Notes: generated by a model not told the origin, from the letters alone. 64,000 nt of DNA from Rhizobium sp. P40RR-XXII (GCF_012641405.1 NZ_JABAII010000008.1:1-64000), one strand, 5' to 3'; shown: positions 8,805 through 18,522, numbered from the stretch's first letter. Numbers and translations: made by a program.

Positions 8805-8841
8805 GATTCCTCAAGATTCCCGCGACTCTTGTCACGGAGTC
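8805..8841. promoter_or_regulatory. Cluster of four GANTC (CcrM) sites upstream of gcrA
   Basis: GATTC at 8805-8809, GATTC at 8815-8819, GACTC at 8824-8828 and GAGTC at 8837-8841: four CcrM methylation sites in 37 bases. A fifth is at 8949-8953, 33 bases before the gcrA start. In alpha-proteobacteria GcrA acts at CcrM-methylated promoters, so methylation state probably influences gcrA transcription. Confidence 0.8.
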
Positions 8842-8985
8842 AGCCTCACACTAGGTTAAAAATCAATTGCTAGACTGCATGCGGCGGAACTAGTCACCAC
8901 AATTTTAGAGCGTTTCGCGCCTCGATCCCATGCGAGGCAATGGTGAGGGATTCTGCCATCGGAAACGCGACAGCGGAGACAGGGC

Positions 8986-9519
8986 ATGAATTGGACAGAC
9001 GAACGCGTCGAGAAGCTGAAAAAGCTATGGTCCGAAGGGTTGAGCGCCAGCCAGATTGCGGCGCAGCTTGGCGGCGTGAGCCGTAATGCCGTCATCGGCA
9101 AGGTGCATCGCCTGAACCTTCCTGGCCGAGCGAAGGCGGGCGGCACGGCGGCTGCGGCACGCACGCCGAAGCGCAGCAGCGCGGCACCGCGCGCGCCGAA
9201 TTACGCGTCTCGTGTCGCAACCCGCACGGTTACCCGCCAGCAGGGCGCAACCATGCTCAAGGAAGAGGTCGAGATCGATGCCGTCAACGAGATCCGGTAT
9301 CGTCCGGCTGCCAACGTCGTCGTTCCGATCTCCCGGCGTCTCGGCCTGACCGAGCTTACGGAACGCACCTGCAAGTGGCCCGTCGGCGACCCGCTGAAGG
9401 ACGATTTCCACTTCTGCGGCAACGAGAGCCCGGATGCATCGCCCTATTGCGGCTACCACCAGCGCCTGGCCTACCAGCCGGTGCATGAGCGGCGCCGGCC
9501 GGCTCAACCGCGCGGCTGA
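8986..9519 (+). CDS. gcrA: Cell-cycle regulator GcrA
   Basis: GcrA binds RNA polymerase sigma70 domain 2 and methylated GANTC DNA to time cell-cycle genes. The 177-residue product begins MNWTDERVEKLKKLWSEGLS and continues with the N-terminal helix-turn-helix SASQIAAQLGGVSRNAVIGK and VHRLNLPGR, then a basic Ala-rich linker (about 50-90), and ends with the Cys-containing domain TCKWPVGDP...FHFCGNE...YCGYH. All three blocks are the GcrA signature. The ATG at 8986 agrees with the conserved N-terminus. Divergent from argD; the terminator 9545-9570 follows. Confidence 0.95.
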   Translation: MNWTDERVEKLKKLWSEGLSASQIAAQLGGVSRNAVIGKVHRLNLPGRAKAGGTAAAARTPKRSSAAPRAPNYASRVATRTVTRQQGATMLKEEVEIDAVNEIRYRPAANVVVPISRRLGLTELTERTCKWPVGDPLKDDFHFCGNESPDASPYCGYHQRLAYQPVHERRRPAQPRG

Positions 9520-9544
9520 TATGTCCCCAAAGCTGAGATAAAAG

Positions 9545-9570
9545 AAACGGGCCATTGAGGCCCGTTTTCT
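9545..9570 (+). terminator. gcrA terminator
   Basis: AAACGGGCC (9545-9553), loop ATTGA, GGCCCGTTT (9559-9567) then TCT. It lies 26 bases after gcrA and before the convergent phoB end at 9611. Confidence 0.85.
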
Positions 9571-9610
9571 ATTTCCGCCGCTATGTCGATGCCTGACCGG
9601 GTATCGCCGC

Positions 9611-10294
9611 TCAGGCTTCCATGGAGTAGCCCGCGCCGCGAACGGTACGGATGACATCCTGCATATTGGAGAAGTTGAGCGCCTTGCGCAGGCGACCGAC
9701 ATGCACGTCGACGGTGCGTTCGTCGACATAGATATCATGCCCCCATACGCCGTCCAGCAGCTGCGAGCGCGAGAAGACGCGGCCCGGCGAGGACATCAGG
9801 AATTCCAGCAGGCGGAACTCCGTCGGCCCCAACCGCACTTCGCGGCTTTTGCGATGAACGCGATGGGTTTCGCGGTCCAGCTCGATATCCCCGCAACGCA
9901 GCACCGTGGAGAGAACCTCCGGACGGGCACGCCGCAGCATCGCCTTGACACGGGCCATCAGCTCCGGCGTCGAGAACGGCTTGACGACGTAATCGTCCGC
10001 GCCGGTGGAAAGCCCGCGCACGCGCTCGCTCTCCTCCCCTCGGGCCGTCAGCATGATGATCGGCAGGCGCTCCGTCTCCGGCCGCATACGCAGCCGGCGG
10101 CAGAGTTCGATGCCGGACACGCCGGGGAGCATCCAGTCGAGGATCAGGAGATCGGGAATGCGCTCCTGGAGACGCAGCTCGGCCTCATCGCCTCTGAGGA
10201 TCGTGTCGACCTCGAAGCCTTCGGCCTCGAGATTGTAGCGCAGCAGAACGCTTAGCGCTTCCTCGTCTTCTACAACAGCAACTCTCGGAACCAT
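9611..10294 (-). CDS. phoB: Phosphate regulon response regulator PhoB
   Basis: OmpR-type DNA-binding response regulator that activates PHO-box promoters under phosphate limitation. The 227-residue protein has a receiver domain with the acidic pocket E9/D10, phosphoacceptor D53 (LILDWMLPG), conserved T/S and K in IIMLTAR and VVKPFS, and a C-terminal winged helix with GPTEFRLLEFLMSSPGRVFSR and RTVDVHVGRLRKAL. It is the last gene of the leftward phoR-pstS-pstC-pstA-pstB-phoU-phoB cluster, 30 bases after phoU. Confidence 0.97.
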   Translation of the reverse strand: MVPRVAVVEDEEALSVLLRYNLEAEGFEVDTILRGDEAELRLQERIPDLLILDWMLPGVSGIELCRRLRMRPETERLPIIMLTARGEESERVRGLSTGADDYVVKPFSTPELMARVKAMLRRARPEVLSTVLRCGDIELDRETHRVHRKSREVRLGPTEFRLLEFLMSSPGRVFSRSQLLDGVWGHDIYVDERTVDVHVGRLRKALNFSNMQDVIRTVRGAGYSMEA

Positions 10295-10324
10295 GCGCCT
10301 TTGGTCTCCCTTTTCGCTTCCAGA

Positions 10325-11035
10325 TTATTCCGTCACCGCGCCGACGGTATTGGCGGTATCATCCTTCGGGCGCTCGCCTTCTGGCTGGGCGCCGGTCGCC
10401 ATGTAATAGATCGTCTCGGCGATGTTGGTGGCATGGTCGCCGATGCGCTCGATGTTCTTGGCGCAGAAGAGAAGATGCGTGCAGGTGGTGATGTTGCGCG
10501 GATCTTCCATCATGTAGGTCAGCATCTCGCGGAAGAGCGAGGTGTACATGGCGTCGATTTCCTCGTCGCGCTCGCGGATCGACACAGCCTTGTCGGGCGA
10601 ACGGGTGGCATAAACGTCCAGAACTTCCTTCAGCTGGCTGAGCGCCAGTTCGGAGAGATGCTCGATGCCGCGGGCGAGACGGCGCGGAACGCCGCCCTGA
10701 ACGGCGATGACACGCTTTGCGGTGTTCTTGCCGAGGTCGCCGACGCGCTCCAGATCGGAAGCGATGCGGATCGAGCCCATGATCTCGCGCAGGTCGGCAG
10801 CCATAGGCTGGCGACGGGCGATGGTGACGATGGCCTTGTCGCCGACTTCGCGCTCGGCATGATCGAGGATGACGTCGTCGGAGATGACCTTCTGCGCAAG
10901 AGCAGTGTCGCTTTGGACCAGTGCGCGGACGCTGTCGCTGACCATCTGCTCGGCCAGGCCGCCCATTTCCGCAATGCGGCGCGTCAGGAACTTCAGGTCT
11001 TCGTCGTAAGCAGAGAGAATGTGAGTGGAGACCAT
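10325..11035 (-). CDS. phoU: Phosphate transport system regulator PhoU
   Basis: PhoU links the Pst transporter to the PhoR kinase and keeps the regulon off when phosphate is plentiful. The 236-residue product shows the two-repeat helical architecture with the metal-binding motifs E/DxxxD in DLERVGDLGKNTAKR and NIERIGDHATNIAE. The last 15 residues are low-complexity. It lies between pstB (51-base gap) and phoB (30-base gap), the usual order. Confidence 0.96.
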   Translation of the reverse strand: MVSTHILSAYDEDLKFLTRRIAEMGGLAEQMVSDSVRALVQSDTALAQKVISDDVILDHAEREVGDKAIVTIARRQPMAADLREIMGSIRIASDLERVGDLGKNTAKRVIAVQGGVPRRLARGIEHLSELALSQLKEVLDVYATRSPDKAVSIRERDEEIDAMYTSLFREMLTYMMEDPRNITTCTHLLFCAKNIERIGDHATNIAETIYYMATGAQPEGERPKDDTANTVGAVTE

Positions 11036-11086
11036 TTTTCTATCCTCAAGGTGAACTGTGTGAAAGGGTCCGAGCGCCTGATATCA

Positions 11087-11902
11087 TCAACCAAAACGGC
11101 CCATGATGTAATCCTGCGTGCGGTAATCGTCGGGATTGGTGAACATTTTATCGGTATCGTTCTCCTCAACCAGATGGCCGAGATGGAACATTGCGGTGCG
11201 CTGCGAAACGCGGGCTGCCTGCTGCATGGAATGCGTCACGATGACGATCGTGAAGTTTTCCCGCAGCTCGTGAATGAGATCCTCGACCTTTGCCGTTGCG
11301 ATCGGATCGAGCGCCGAGCACGGCTCGTCCATGAGGATGACTTCCGGACTGACGGCAACGGCGCGTGCGATGCACAGGCGCTGCTGCTGACCGCCCGAAA
11401 GGCTCGTGCCGGCATCGTGGAGCCTGTCCTTGACCTCGCCCCACAGGCCCGCCTTCTGCAGGCTGGTCTCGACGATATGGTCGAGATCGGCCTTGGAACG
11501 GTGCAGGCCATGGATGCGCGGCCCGTAGGCGACGTTTTCATAGATCGACTTGGGAAACGGGTTGGGCTTCTGGAAGACCATGCCGACGCGCGCGCGCAAT
11601 TCCACGACATCGATGCTGTTGTCGTAGACATCCTGATCGTCGAGCGTGATCTTGCCCGTCACCCGGCACGTCTCGATCGTGTCGTTCATGCGATTGAGGC
11701 AGCGCAGGAAGGTGGACTTGCCGCAGCCGGAAGGGCCGATGAGCGCCGTCACCGTATTGGCGCGGATCTTCAGGTTGACGTCGAAGAGCGCGCGCTTGTC
11801 CCCATAGAAGACCGAAACGTCCTGGCCGATCATCTTATAAGGGATCGTAGTCATCTTCTTGGCCAAGGCTCTTTCGCTTGCGGCTTCGCTCATCATGTTC
11901 AT
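11087..11902 (-). CDS. pstB: Phosphate ABC transporter ATP-binding protein
   Basis: ATPase of the high-affinity phosphate importer PstSCAB. Walker [17 protein letters not shown] is near residue 52, the signature [14 protein letters not shown] near 162, and Walker [17 protein letters not shown] near 180; the H-loop is IVIVTHSM. At 271 residues it is normal. I keep the start [17 protein letters not shown] because rhizobial orthologues share this extension, although MTTIPYKM 16 residues later is possible. It is 13 bases after pstA. Confidence 0.96.
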   Translation of the reverse strand: MNMMSEAASERALAKKMTTIPYKMIGQDVSVFYGDKRALFDVNLKIRANTVTALIGPSGCGKSTFLRCLNRMNDTIETCRVTGKITLDDQDVYDNSIDVVELRARVGMVFQKPNPFPKSIYENVAYGPRIHGLHRSKADLDHIVETSLQKAGLWGEVKDRLHDAGTSLSGGQQQRLCIARAVAVSPEVILMDEPCSALDPIATAKVEDLIHELRENFTIVIVTHSMQQAARVSQRTAMFHLGHLVEENDTDKMFTNPDDYRTQDYIMGRFG

Positions 11903-11915
11903 TCCCCGGCCCTCC

Positions 11916-13250
11916 CTACCAGCGCCGCTCGAAGCGGCGACGCAGCAGGATGGCGCCGATGTTCATCGCGACGAGGAAGAAGAGCAGGACGATAATGGCG
12001 CCGGACGTTCTTTCGACGAAGGCGCGCTCGGCCTCGCTCGCCCACATGTAGATCTGCACCGGCAGCGCCGTCGAAGGATCGAGAGGCGATGTCGGATAAT
12101 TGGCGACGAAGGCGACCATGCCGATCAAGAGCAGCGGCGCCGTCTCCCCGAGCGCATGGGCAAGCCCGAGGATAGTGCCCGTCAGGATGCCTGGCATGGC
12201 GAGCGGCAGGACATGATGGAAGACCACCTGCATGCGCGATGCGCCGAGGCCAAGCGCGGCGCTGCGGATCGACGGCGGCACGGCGCGTAGCGCCGAACGC
12301 GTGGCGATAATGATCATCGGCAGCGTCATCAGGCTCAGCACCAGCCCGCCGACGAGCGAGGCCGAGCGCGGCAGCCCCATCATGTTGATGAAGACCGAGA
12401 GGCCCAGCAAGCCGTAGACGATGGAAGGCACGGCGGCGAGATTGTTGATATTGACTTCGATCAGATCCGTCAGCCGGTTCTTCGGCGCGAATTCCTCCAG
12501 ATAGATCGAGGCGGCGACGCCGACCGGCAGAGCGAGCACGAGTACGGTCAGCATCAGATAGAGCGAGCCGATCAGCGCAACGCCGAGACCGGCGGCTTCC
12601 GGGCGGCTGGAATTGCCCGACACGAAGAGACCGGTATTGAACGCCTTGTACAGGGCTCCGCTTTCGCTGAGCTGCTTCATCCAGGCGACCTGCCGGTCGG
12701 ACACCTTACGGTCCTTCTCGTCGACGGTCAGATCGATCTGCCCCTTGTTGGCGGAATCGATATTGGCACTGGCAAGAAAAGTAACGTTCTGCGTTATCCC
12801 TACGATCGAGGGGTTCGCGACGACCTTGTCGCGCAACGCGATCCTGGCACCCTCAGACACCATCGCCGTCGCCTCGCGGACGAGTGCACGATTGGCGGGA
12901 TCGATATCCAAGGCTTTGACCAGCGCGTCACGCACCAGAACCGGATAATTGGCCGATATCAGCACCTTCGGATCGGTGGTCCGCTTGGCCGTGGGGTCGA
13001 TCACCTTCTCGGTGAATTCGATCGGCAGGGTGATCGATGTCTGAACAAAGGCGGTGTAGCCGGTGCGCACCACGGTCGACACCAAGATGGCAAGGAAGAC
13101 GAGGCCGAAGATAACGGCCGTGACGCCATAGGCGCGGAAGCGACGCTCGGCGGCATAGCGCCGCTTGATGCCGATATCACGCCGTGCCGGAGCGCCCGGC
13201 GTGAGCCCGCGCGGCATATTCGGCACGGGGGAGGATACGATGCCGCTCAT
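11916..13250 (-). CDS. pstA: Phosphate ABC transporter permease PstA
   Basis: Inner-membrane permease subunit. The 444-residue form is longer than the E. coli protein (296), having an N-terminal membrane segment (about 38-62) and a large periplasmic insertion before the transport domain, typical of rhizobia. Five or six hydrophobic helices follow from about residue 215, and the EAA-type cytoplasmic loop is [25 protein letters not shown]. The start at 13250 ([20 protein letters not shown]) overlaps the pstC stop as ATGA, indicating translational coupling; the longer frame to 13304 is not needed. Confidence 0.94.
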   Translation of the reverse strand: MSGIVSSPVPNMPRGLTPGAPARRDIGIKRRYAAERRFRAYGVTAVIFGLVFLAILVSTVVRTGYTAFVQTSITLPIEFTEKVIDPTAKRTTDPKVLISANYPVLVRDALVKALDIDPANRALVREATAMVSEGARIALRDKVVANPSIVGITQNVTFLASANIDSANKGQIDLTVDEKDRKVSDRQVAWMKQLSESGALYKAFNTGLFVSGNSSRPEAAGLGVALIGSLYLMLTVLVLALPVGVAASIYLEEFAPKNRLTDLIEVNINNLAAVPSIVYGLLGLSVFINMMGLPRSASLVGGLVLSLMTLPMIIIATRSALRAVPPSIRSAALGLGASRMQVVFHHVLPLAMPGILTGTILGLAHALGETAPLLLIGMVAFVANYPTSPLDPSTALPVQIYMWASEAERAFVERTSGAIIVLLFFLVAMNIGAILLRRRFERRW

Positions 13251-14728
13251 TCGTATTGCTCCCTGTAGCGGCGGACGATGTAGAGAGCATAGACATTGAG
13301 GCACAGCGTCAGGCAGAACAGGGTAATGCCGAGCGCAAAGGCAACGAGCGTCTGCGGTGAAGTGAACTCCAGGTCGCCGGTCAGCTGATTGACGATCTTC
13401 ACGGTCACGGTGGTCATGGGCTCGAAGGGATCGATCTGCATACGCGCGGCAACGCCGGCAGCCAGCACCACGATCATCGTTTCACCGATCGCGCGCGAGG
13501 CGGTCATCAACAGGGCGCCGACGATGCCCGGAAGCGCTGCCGGCAGCAGAACGCGCTTGACCGTTTCCGAGCGGGTGGCGCCGAGACCGAGCGAGCCGTC
13601 TCGGAGCGACCGCGGCACGGCCATGATGATATCGTCCGACAGCGAGGAGACGTAAGGGATGAGCATGACGCCCATGACGAAGCCCGCCGTCATCACGCTC
13701 TGAGCCTCGATGAAGCTTCCGTAACGTCCCGTCAACAGACCATCGATCTCGGCCGAAATGTCCCTGAGGAAGGGACCGACGGTGACGAGGGCGAAGAAAC
13801 CGTAGACGATCGTCGGAATGCCGGCCAGAACCTCCAGCATCGGTTTGGCGATGGACCGAACGCGCGCCGAGGCATATTCGGCCATGTAGATCGCGGCGAA
13901 CAGGCCGATGGGCACGGCGAAGAGCATCGCGACGAAGCCGATATAGATCGTGCCCGCCAGCAGCGGGATCAGACCGAAGGTGCCCGACGTCAGCGAGCCG
14001 GCGCCGGCGAAGCGCGGATCCCACACCGTTCCGAAAAAGAACTCCCTGGCAGGCACCATGCTGAAGAAACGCGCCGCTTCCGAAAGCATCGAAACGACGA
14101 TCCCGACCGTCGTCAGCACGGCAATGGAGGATGCGACGATCAGCGCGCCGAGAACCACCTGTTCGACGCGGTTGCGGGCGCGGAAACGCGGAGCGATGAC
14201 GCGCAAGCCGTAGAGCGCGCAAAGCAGCGACAAAAGGATCGCGACTGCGGACATCACCATCCGGCTGATTTCGCGCATGCCGTTGTATTTGTTGGCAGCA
14301 TCGACCATGTAGCCGGTCGGGCGGACCGCGAGCGGCACCCCCTTCTGCGCCAGCAGCAATTGCAGGTCGGCCGTGCCGCCGGCGACTTCGGCAAGCTCCT
14401 GGCTCTCCAGTAGACGCATGCCGCGGGCGATGCTGCGCACCATGCCGTAGCTGAGATTGAGCTCCGCCTGCGGCAGAGACTTTACCTCCTCCGGAAAGGA
14501 TTTCGTCACCAGGCGATCGATGACGATGGGACTGACGATGAGCCAGGCGCAAACGAGCGCCAGCGCCGGAAGCACCGCCCAGATGGCGGCATAGGCACCG
14601 TGATAGCCGAGCCGGGAATGCATGGACGAAGATCTGCCGCCCGACAGCGCAGCCGCTCTCACCCGCCCCAGCATGAAAGCAAAGGCGCCGATGACCGACA
14701 GGCACAGCAGCAGTAGCGATACACTCAT
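13247..14728 (-). CDS. pstC: Phosphate ABC transporter permease PstC
   Basis: Second permease of the Pst complex, 493 residues with an enlarged periplasmic domain after the first two membrane segments, as in other rhizobia. The coupling loop is DGSLGLGATRSETVKRVLLPAALPGIVGA. GGGGAA just upstream favours the second ATG (14728, MSVSLLLLCLS) over 14734. The stop overlaps the pstA start. It lies 63 bases after pstS, with possible differential expression relative to the binding protein. Confidence 0.94.
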   Translation of the reverse strand: MSVSLLLLCLSVIGAFAFMLGRVRAAALSGGRSSSMHSRLGYHGAYAAIWAVLPALALVCAWLIVSPIVIDRLVTKSFPEEVKSLPQAELNLSYGMVRSIARGMRLLESQELAEVAGGTADLQLLLAQKGVPLAVRPTGYMVDAANKYNGMREISRMVMSAVAILLSLLCALYGLRVIAPRFRARNRVEQVVLGALIVASSIAVLTTVGIVVSMLSEAARFFSMVPAREFFFGTVWDPRFAGAGSLTSGTFGLIPLLAGTIYIGFVAMLFAVPIGLFAAIYMAEYASARVRSIAKPMLEVLAGIPTIVYGFFALVTVGPFLRDISAEIDGLLTGRYGSFIEAQSVMTAGFVMGVMLIPYVSSLSDDIIMAVPRSLRDGSLGLGATRSETVKRVLLPAALPGIVGALLMTASRAIGETMIVVLAAGVAARMQIDPFEPMTTVTVKIVNQLTGDLEFTSPQTLVAFALGITLFCLTLCLNVYALYIVRRYREQYE

Positions 14729-14791
14729 TCCCATTCCCCGGCGAACGCCGGCGCAGCCATCGGGCCGCGCCGCCGCTCAGTCCTTACGCAT

Positions 14792-15826
14792 TCACATGAT
14801 CTTCCCGTCCGCGAAATCCTTGCGGATCCGGTCGCGCTCGGTATCCGGCGCCGGCACGAGGCCATACTCCGCCAGCGGGCTGTCCGGTCCGATCATCTGA
14901 TCGCTCGTGAAGAAATCGACATATTCCTTGAGCCCGGGGATGACACCCAGATGGGCTTTCTTGACGTAGAAGAACAGCGGACGCGACACAGGATAGGTGC
15001 CATCGGCAATCGTCTGACCCGAGGGCACGATGCCGCTGACGGTGGCGACCCTCAGCTTGTCGGCATTATTCTGGAAGAAATAGAGGCCGAAAACACCGAT
15101 ACCGTGCTTGTTGGCATTGATGCGTGCCAGCGTCTCGGGATAGTCGCCGTCGATATCGACCGCAACACCGTCCTTGCGCACGGCAATGCACTTTTCGGCC
15201 TGCTGGTCGGCAGCCTTGACCGCAGCCTTGATCACATCAACCGCGCCGGAGGTCTTGCAACCGGCTGCAAGCACCTTTTCCTCGAAGACTTCTCGCGTGC
15301 CGTGCTTCTCGCCCGGAATATAGGCTGATATTTCGAAATCCGGCAGCGACGGATTGATCTCGGACCACTTCTTGTAGGGGTTGGTAACCAGCTTGCCATC
15401 GACGACCACCTCGGCAGCCAGCGCCTCGTAGAGATCGACCGGCCCGAACTTGATGTCCGGATTGCTCTTGTCGAAGGCGAAAACGATGCCGTCATAGCCG
15501 ATCTTGATCTGCTGGATGTCCGCGACGCCGGCAGCCTTGCAGGCTTGGACTTCACCGTCCTTGATCGGGCGCGACGAATTGGCGATATCGATGGAATCCG
15601 TTCCCACACCCTTACAGAATTCCTTCAGGCCGGCTCCGGAGCCGCCGGACTCCACAACGGGGGTCTTGAAGTTGGTAAAGGTCTCGCCAAAGGACTCGGC
15701 GACGATCTTGGCATACGGAAATACCGTGGATGAGCCGGCGATCTGAATTTGATCGCGCGCCTCGGCAGCACCTGAAAAAGGAGCCGACGCAACCAGCGCA
15801 AGAATGGATAATTTCAAAGCGTTCAT
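14792..15826 (-). CDS. pstS: Periplasmic phosphate-binding protein PstS
   Basis: Captures phosphate in the periplasm for PstCAB. The 344-residue precursor starts MNALKLSILALVASAPFSGA with likely cleavage after AAEA. Phosphate-binding loops are visible: IAGSSTVFPYAK, VESGGSGAGLKEFCKG and ANSSRPIKDGE. AGGGGATT precedes the ATG at 15826, so the 16-residue extension upstream is rejected. Tandem PHO boxes stand about 96-124 bases before the start. First of the pstSCAB-phoU-phoB run, 184 bases after phoR. Confidence 0.96.
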   Translation of the reverse strand: MNALKLSILALVASAPFSGAAEARDQIQIAGSSTVFPYAKIVAESFGETFTNFKTPVVESGGSGAGLKEFCKGVGTDSIDIANSSRPIKDGEVQACKAAGVADIQQIKIGYDGIVFAFDKSNPDIKFGPVDLYEALAAEVVVDGKLVTNPYKKWSEINPSLPDFEISAYIPGEKHGTREVFEEKVLAAGCKTSGAVDVIKAAVKAADQQAEKCIAVRKDGVAVDIDGDYPETLARINANKHGIGVFGLYFFQNNADKLRVATVSGIVPSGQTIADGTYPVSRPLFFYVKKAHLGVIPGLKEYVDFFTSDQMIGPDSPLAEYGLVPAPDTERDRIRKDFADGKIM

Positions 15827-15921
15827 AATGAATCCCCTAATGAGCTTTGAAGAGCGCCGCGGCGGACGCCACATCCACCTTTTCAGCGATCCATTCTTAC
15901 CGGCGAAAACACCGCCCTTTT

Positions 15922-15950
15922 ATGTCAGGCGAGTGAAACAATTATGACAG
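15922..15950 (-). promoter_or_regulatory. Tandem overlapping PHO boxes before pstS
   Basis: On the reverse strand the order is CTGTCAT-AATT-GTTTCAC-TCGC-CTGACAT: three PhoB heptamers with 11-base periodicity, giving two overlapping 7-4-7 boxes. The first heptamer equals the consensus, the third differs by one base, the middle one is weaker. Position about 100 bases upstream of the pstS start fits activation by PhoB. Confidence 0.85.
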
Positions 15951-16010
15951 TTCATCTACCTGATATTGTTAAGATAAATCTGACCGGAAATGGGGGATTC
16001 ACAGAAGCTT

Positions 16011-17267
16011 TCAGAAACGGACCGTAAAGTCGGTTCCCTTCCCCACTTCGGACTTGACGATCAATCTGGCGCGATGGCGGGTGAGAATGTGCTTGACGAT
16101 GGCAAGCCCGAGACCAGTGCCCTTCTTGGAGCGGCTGTCCTCAACGTTTACGCGATAGAAGCGCTCGGTCAGACGCGGCACATGTTCCGCGGGAATCCCC
16201 GGCCCCTTGTCGGAGATGACGACCTCGACGGCCTGGCCCGCGTCGATCCGGACCGAAACATCGACCGCCTTGCCTTCCTGACCGTATTTGCAGGCGTTCT
16301 CGATCAGGTTTTCGAAGACTTGCACCAGCTCGTCGCGATCGCCCGATACCTCGACCTTGCCGGCCGGCAAATGCAGGTTGATCGAGACGTCGAGATCTCC
16401 GGCAAGGGGAAGCAGCGAGTCGCGCACGTGGCCGAGCAGCGGCACCAGATCCACCTTCTGATCCGGCGCGATATGCGACTTCAGCTCCAGCCTGGACAGC
16501 GACAGCAGGTCGTCGACCAGCCGGCTCATGCGCGTCGTCTGGTCCAGCATGATTCCAAGGAAGCGCTGCTGAGCCTTCGGATCCGATTTGGCAGGCCCCT
16601 GGATCGTCTCGATGAAGCCCCGCAGCGACGCGAGCGGCGTGCGCAATTCATGGCTGGCATTGGCGACGAAATCGGAGCGCATGCGATCGATATGGCGCAG
16701 CTCGGATATATCGCGGAAGGAGAGCAGGAAAAACGCTTCCTGCGGCGCATCGGTCTCCGGCACGTCGATGGGCGCGATGCGGACGATATAGACCCGCTCC
16801 GAGGGCAGGCGCTCGGAATGCTCGATCTGGTTCGGCGTGTTGGTGGCGATGGTTTCGCGAACCATGTCGAGGAGGGCCGGCGAGCGCAGCTTCGAAGAAA
16901 TATGGGCGCCGAGCGGAAACGCGCCGAAGGCTTTTTCGACGGCGGCATTTTGGAGCAGCACGGATGCCTCCCGGTCGATGATCAGCGCCGGCATATCGAG
17001 CGCCGCCAACCCTGAAAAAACGGTATGCAGCAGTGCCTGCGGATCGACGGGCGCCGGCTTAACCTGCGACGGCACCGCCACGCGCTCCACCAGCGGCGGG
17101 CGCAGCAGCGTGACGATCATGACGATGATCCAGATCCAGAATACGGCGCTGGTATTGATGCCTTCAATGAGCGCGAATATGGCGACGAGCGTCGCCAAGA
17201 TGAGGATGGCAACCTCTTGCCGCAGCCGCGCCGCCAACTTCCTGACAAATGACCATTCGTCTTCCAA
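16011..17267 (-). CDS. phoR: Phosphate regulon sensor histidine kinase PhoR
   Basis: Membrane sensor kinase that phosphorylates PhoB. In 418 residues it shows two hydrophobic helices (about 18-55), a PAS domain (about 80-190), the phosphoacceptor H206 in FVANASHELRTPLASLRG, the N box FENLIENACKYG, the G1 box VISDKGPGIP and G2 GTGLGLAIVKHIL. It heads the leftward pho cluster. A single PHO half-site (ATGACAG at 17329-17335) lies about 65 bases upstream, so autoregulation is possible but weakly supported. Confidence 0.95.
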   Translation of the reverse strand: MEDEWSFVRKLAARLRQEVAILILATLVAIFALIEGINTSAVFWIWIIVMIVTLLRPPLVERVAVPSQVKPAPVDPQALLHTVFSGLAALDMPALIIDREASVLLQNAAVEKAFGAFPLGAHISSKLRSPALLDMVRETIATNTPNQIEHSERLPSERVYIVRIAPIDVPETDAPQEAFFLLSFRDISELRHIDRMRSDFVANASHELRTPLASLRGFIETIQGPAKSDPKAQQRFLGIMLDQTTRMSRLVDDLLSLSRLELKSHIAPDQKVDLVPLLGHVRDSLLPLAGDLDVSINLHLPAGKVEVSGDRDELVQVFENLIENACKYGQEGKAVDVSVRIDAGQAVEVVISDKGPGIPAEHVPRLTERFYRVNVEDSRSKKGTGLGLAIVKHILTRHRARLIVKSEVGKGTDFTVRF

Positions 17268-17511
17268 ATGCGCCCGTCCCTTCGCCTACCGTCATGGAAT
17301 GCTGGATTCCGCGTCTTAGACGTGATTCATGACAGAAGTATTCGGCTCTATCCACAGAAGCCGGCAACTGACAATAATAAATGTAGCCGGCAAAAGAGGA
17401 AGTGGGCAAAGGGCTTGAAACTATTGGATAAAAGCTCCAATTTCCCCGAAGAGCTTTTTGCCGCAGCCGAGCGGCAGGATTAACGAGGCGTAAACAACGA
17501 GGAGCCGATCT

Positions 17512-18393
17512 ATGGGAGAGGAAGCCGAAAGCCGTGCGGTGGAGCTGGATATCCGTGGCACAAAGCGCATGTTCGATGTCGACGATCCCGTTCTGCCGAA
17601 CTGGATCGACGAGGAAGCGCTGACATCAGGCGACTATCCCTACAAGAAGAAGCTCAAGGAGGAGGACTATCTGGACGAGCTGAAGGTGCTGCAGATCGAG
17701 CTCATCAAGGTGCAGTTCTGGCTGCAGGCGACCGGCAAGCGGGTGATGGCACTCTTCGAAGGGCGCGACGCGGCTGGCAAGGGCGGATCGATCGCCGCAA
17801 CGTCGGCCCACATGAACCCTCGCCTTGCGCGCGTTGTGGCACTGACCAAGCCGACGGATCGCGAGGCCGGCCAATGGTATTTCCAGCGCTATGTCGCCCA
17901 GTTCCCGACTGCAGGCGAATTCGTGCTGTTCGACCGCTCATGGTACAACCGCGCGGGTGTCGAGCCGGTCATGGGCTTCTGCACCCCGCAGCAATACGAG
18001 CAGTTCCTGAAGCAAGCCCCCAGGATGGAAAAGCTCATCGTCCAGGACGGCATCCATTTCTTCAAATTCTATCTCGATATCGGCCGGGAGATGCAGCTGA
18101 AGCGCTTCCACGACCGGCGCCACGATCCGCGCGCGGTCTGGAAACTTTCCTCGATGGATATCGCCGCCCTGCCGAAATGGAAGGATTACAGCGAAAAGCG
18201 CGATCGCATGCTGGAGGAAACCCATACCGATCATGCGCCATGGACCGTCATCCGCGCCAACGACAAGCGGCGGGCGCGCCTGAACCTTATCCGTCACATT
18301 CTGCTGACGCTTGACTATGACGGCAAGGACAAGAAAGCCATCGGCGAGATCGACGACAAGATCCTTGACACGGGAGCAGGTTTTTTCAAATAG
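17512..18393 (+). CDS. ppk2: Polyphosphate kinase 2
   Basis: PPK2 enzymes transfer phosphate between polyphosphate and nucleoside diphosphates, favouring GTP/ATP production from polyphosphate. The 293-residue single-domain form shows Walker [13 protein letters not shown] (82-93), Walker [15 protein letters not shown] (D141), and the lid region [21 protein letters not shown] precedes the ATG nine bases away. It is divergent from phoR with a 244-base gap; placement beside the whole phosphate regulon suggests use of polyphosphate reserves on phosphate starvation. Class I/III substrate preference cannot be read from sequence. Confidence 0.95.
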   Translation: MGEEAESRAVELDIRGTKRMFDVDDPVLPNWIDEEALTSGDYPYKKKLKEEDYLDELKVLQIELIKVQFWLQATGKRVMALFEGRDAAGKGGSIAATSAHMNPRLARVVALTKPTDREAGQWYFQRYVAQFPTAGEFVLFDRSWYNRAGVEPVMGFCTPQQYEQFLKQAPRMEKLIVQDGIHFFKFYLDIGREMQLKRFHDRRHDPRAVWKLSSMDIAALPKWKDYSEKRDRMLEETHTDHAPWTVIRANDKRRARLNLIRHILLTLDYDGKDKKAIGEIDDKILDTGAGFFK

Positions 18394-18420
18394 GCGAGAG
18401 ACTGTACGAGCCGTAGGTCA

Positions 18421-18522
18421 GGAGCATTCCGGTTTTCTTCGAATCGCGAAAACGCTCCATCTTCTTATTTCTCAATGCATTCCGGACGGAAAACCGCTGC
18501 GCATTTTTCCTGGAAATGCTTT
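18421..18522 (+). repeat. Dispersed palindromic repeat, copy C
   Basis: Full-length copy with GGAGCATTCC at the left and GGAAATGCT at the right, which are near-inverted ends. Internal blocks CTTCGAATCGCGAAAA and TTCCGGACGGAAAACCGCT match copy B at 5142-5239. It lies between ppk2 and the convergent gene 18521-19759, and its last bases reach the stop codon of that gene. Confidence 0.85.

Noticed and set aside
10301..11995. Forward frame of 564 residues across phoU and pstB
   Set aside because: Antisense to well-identified genes in GC-rich DNA; such frames are frequent and no start signal supports it.
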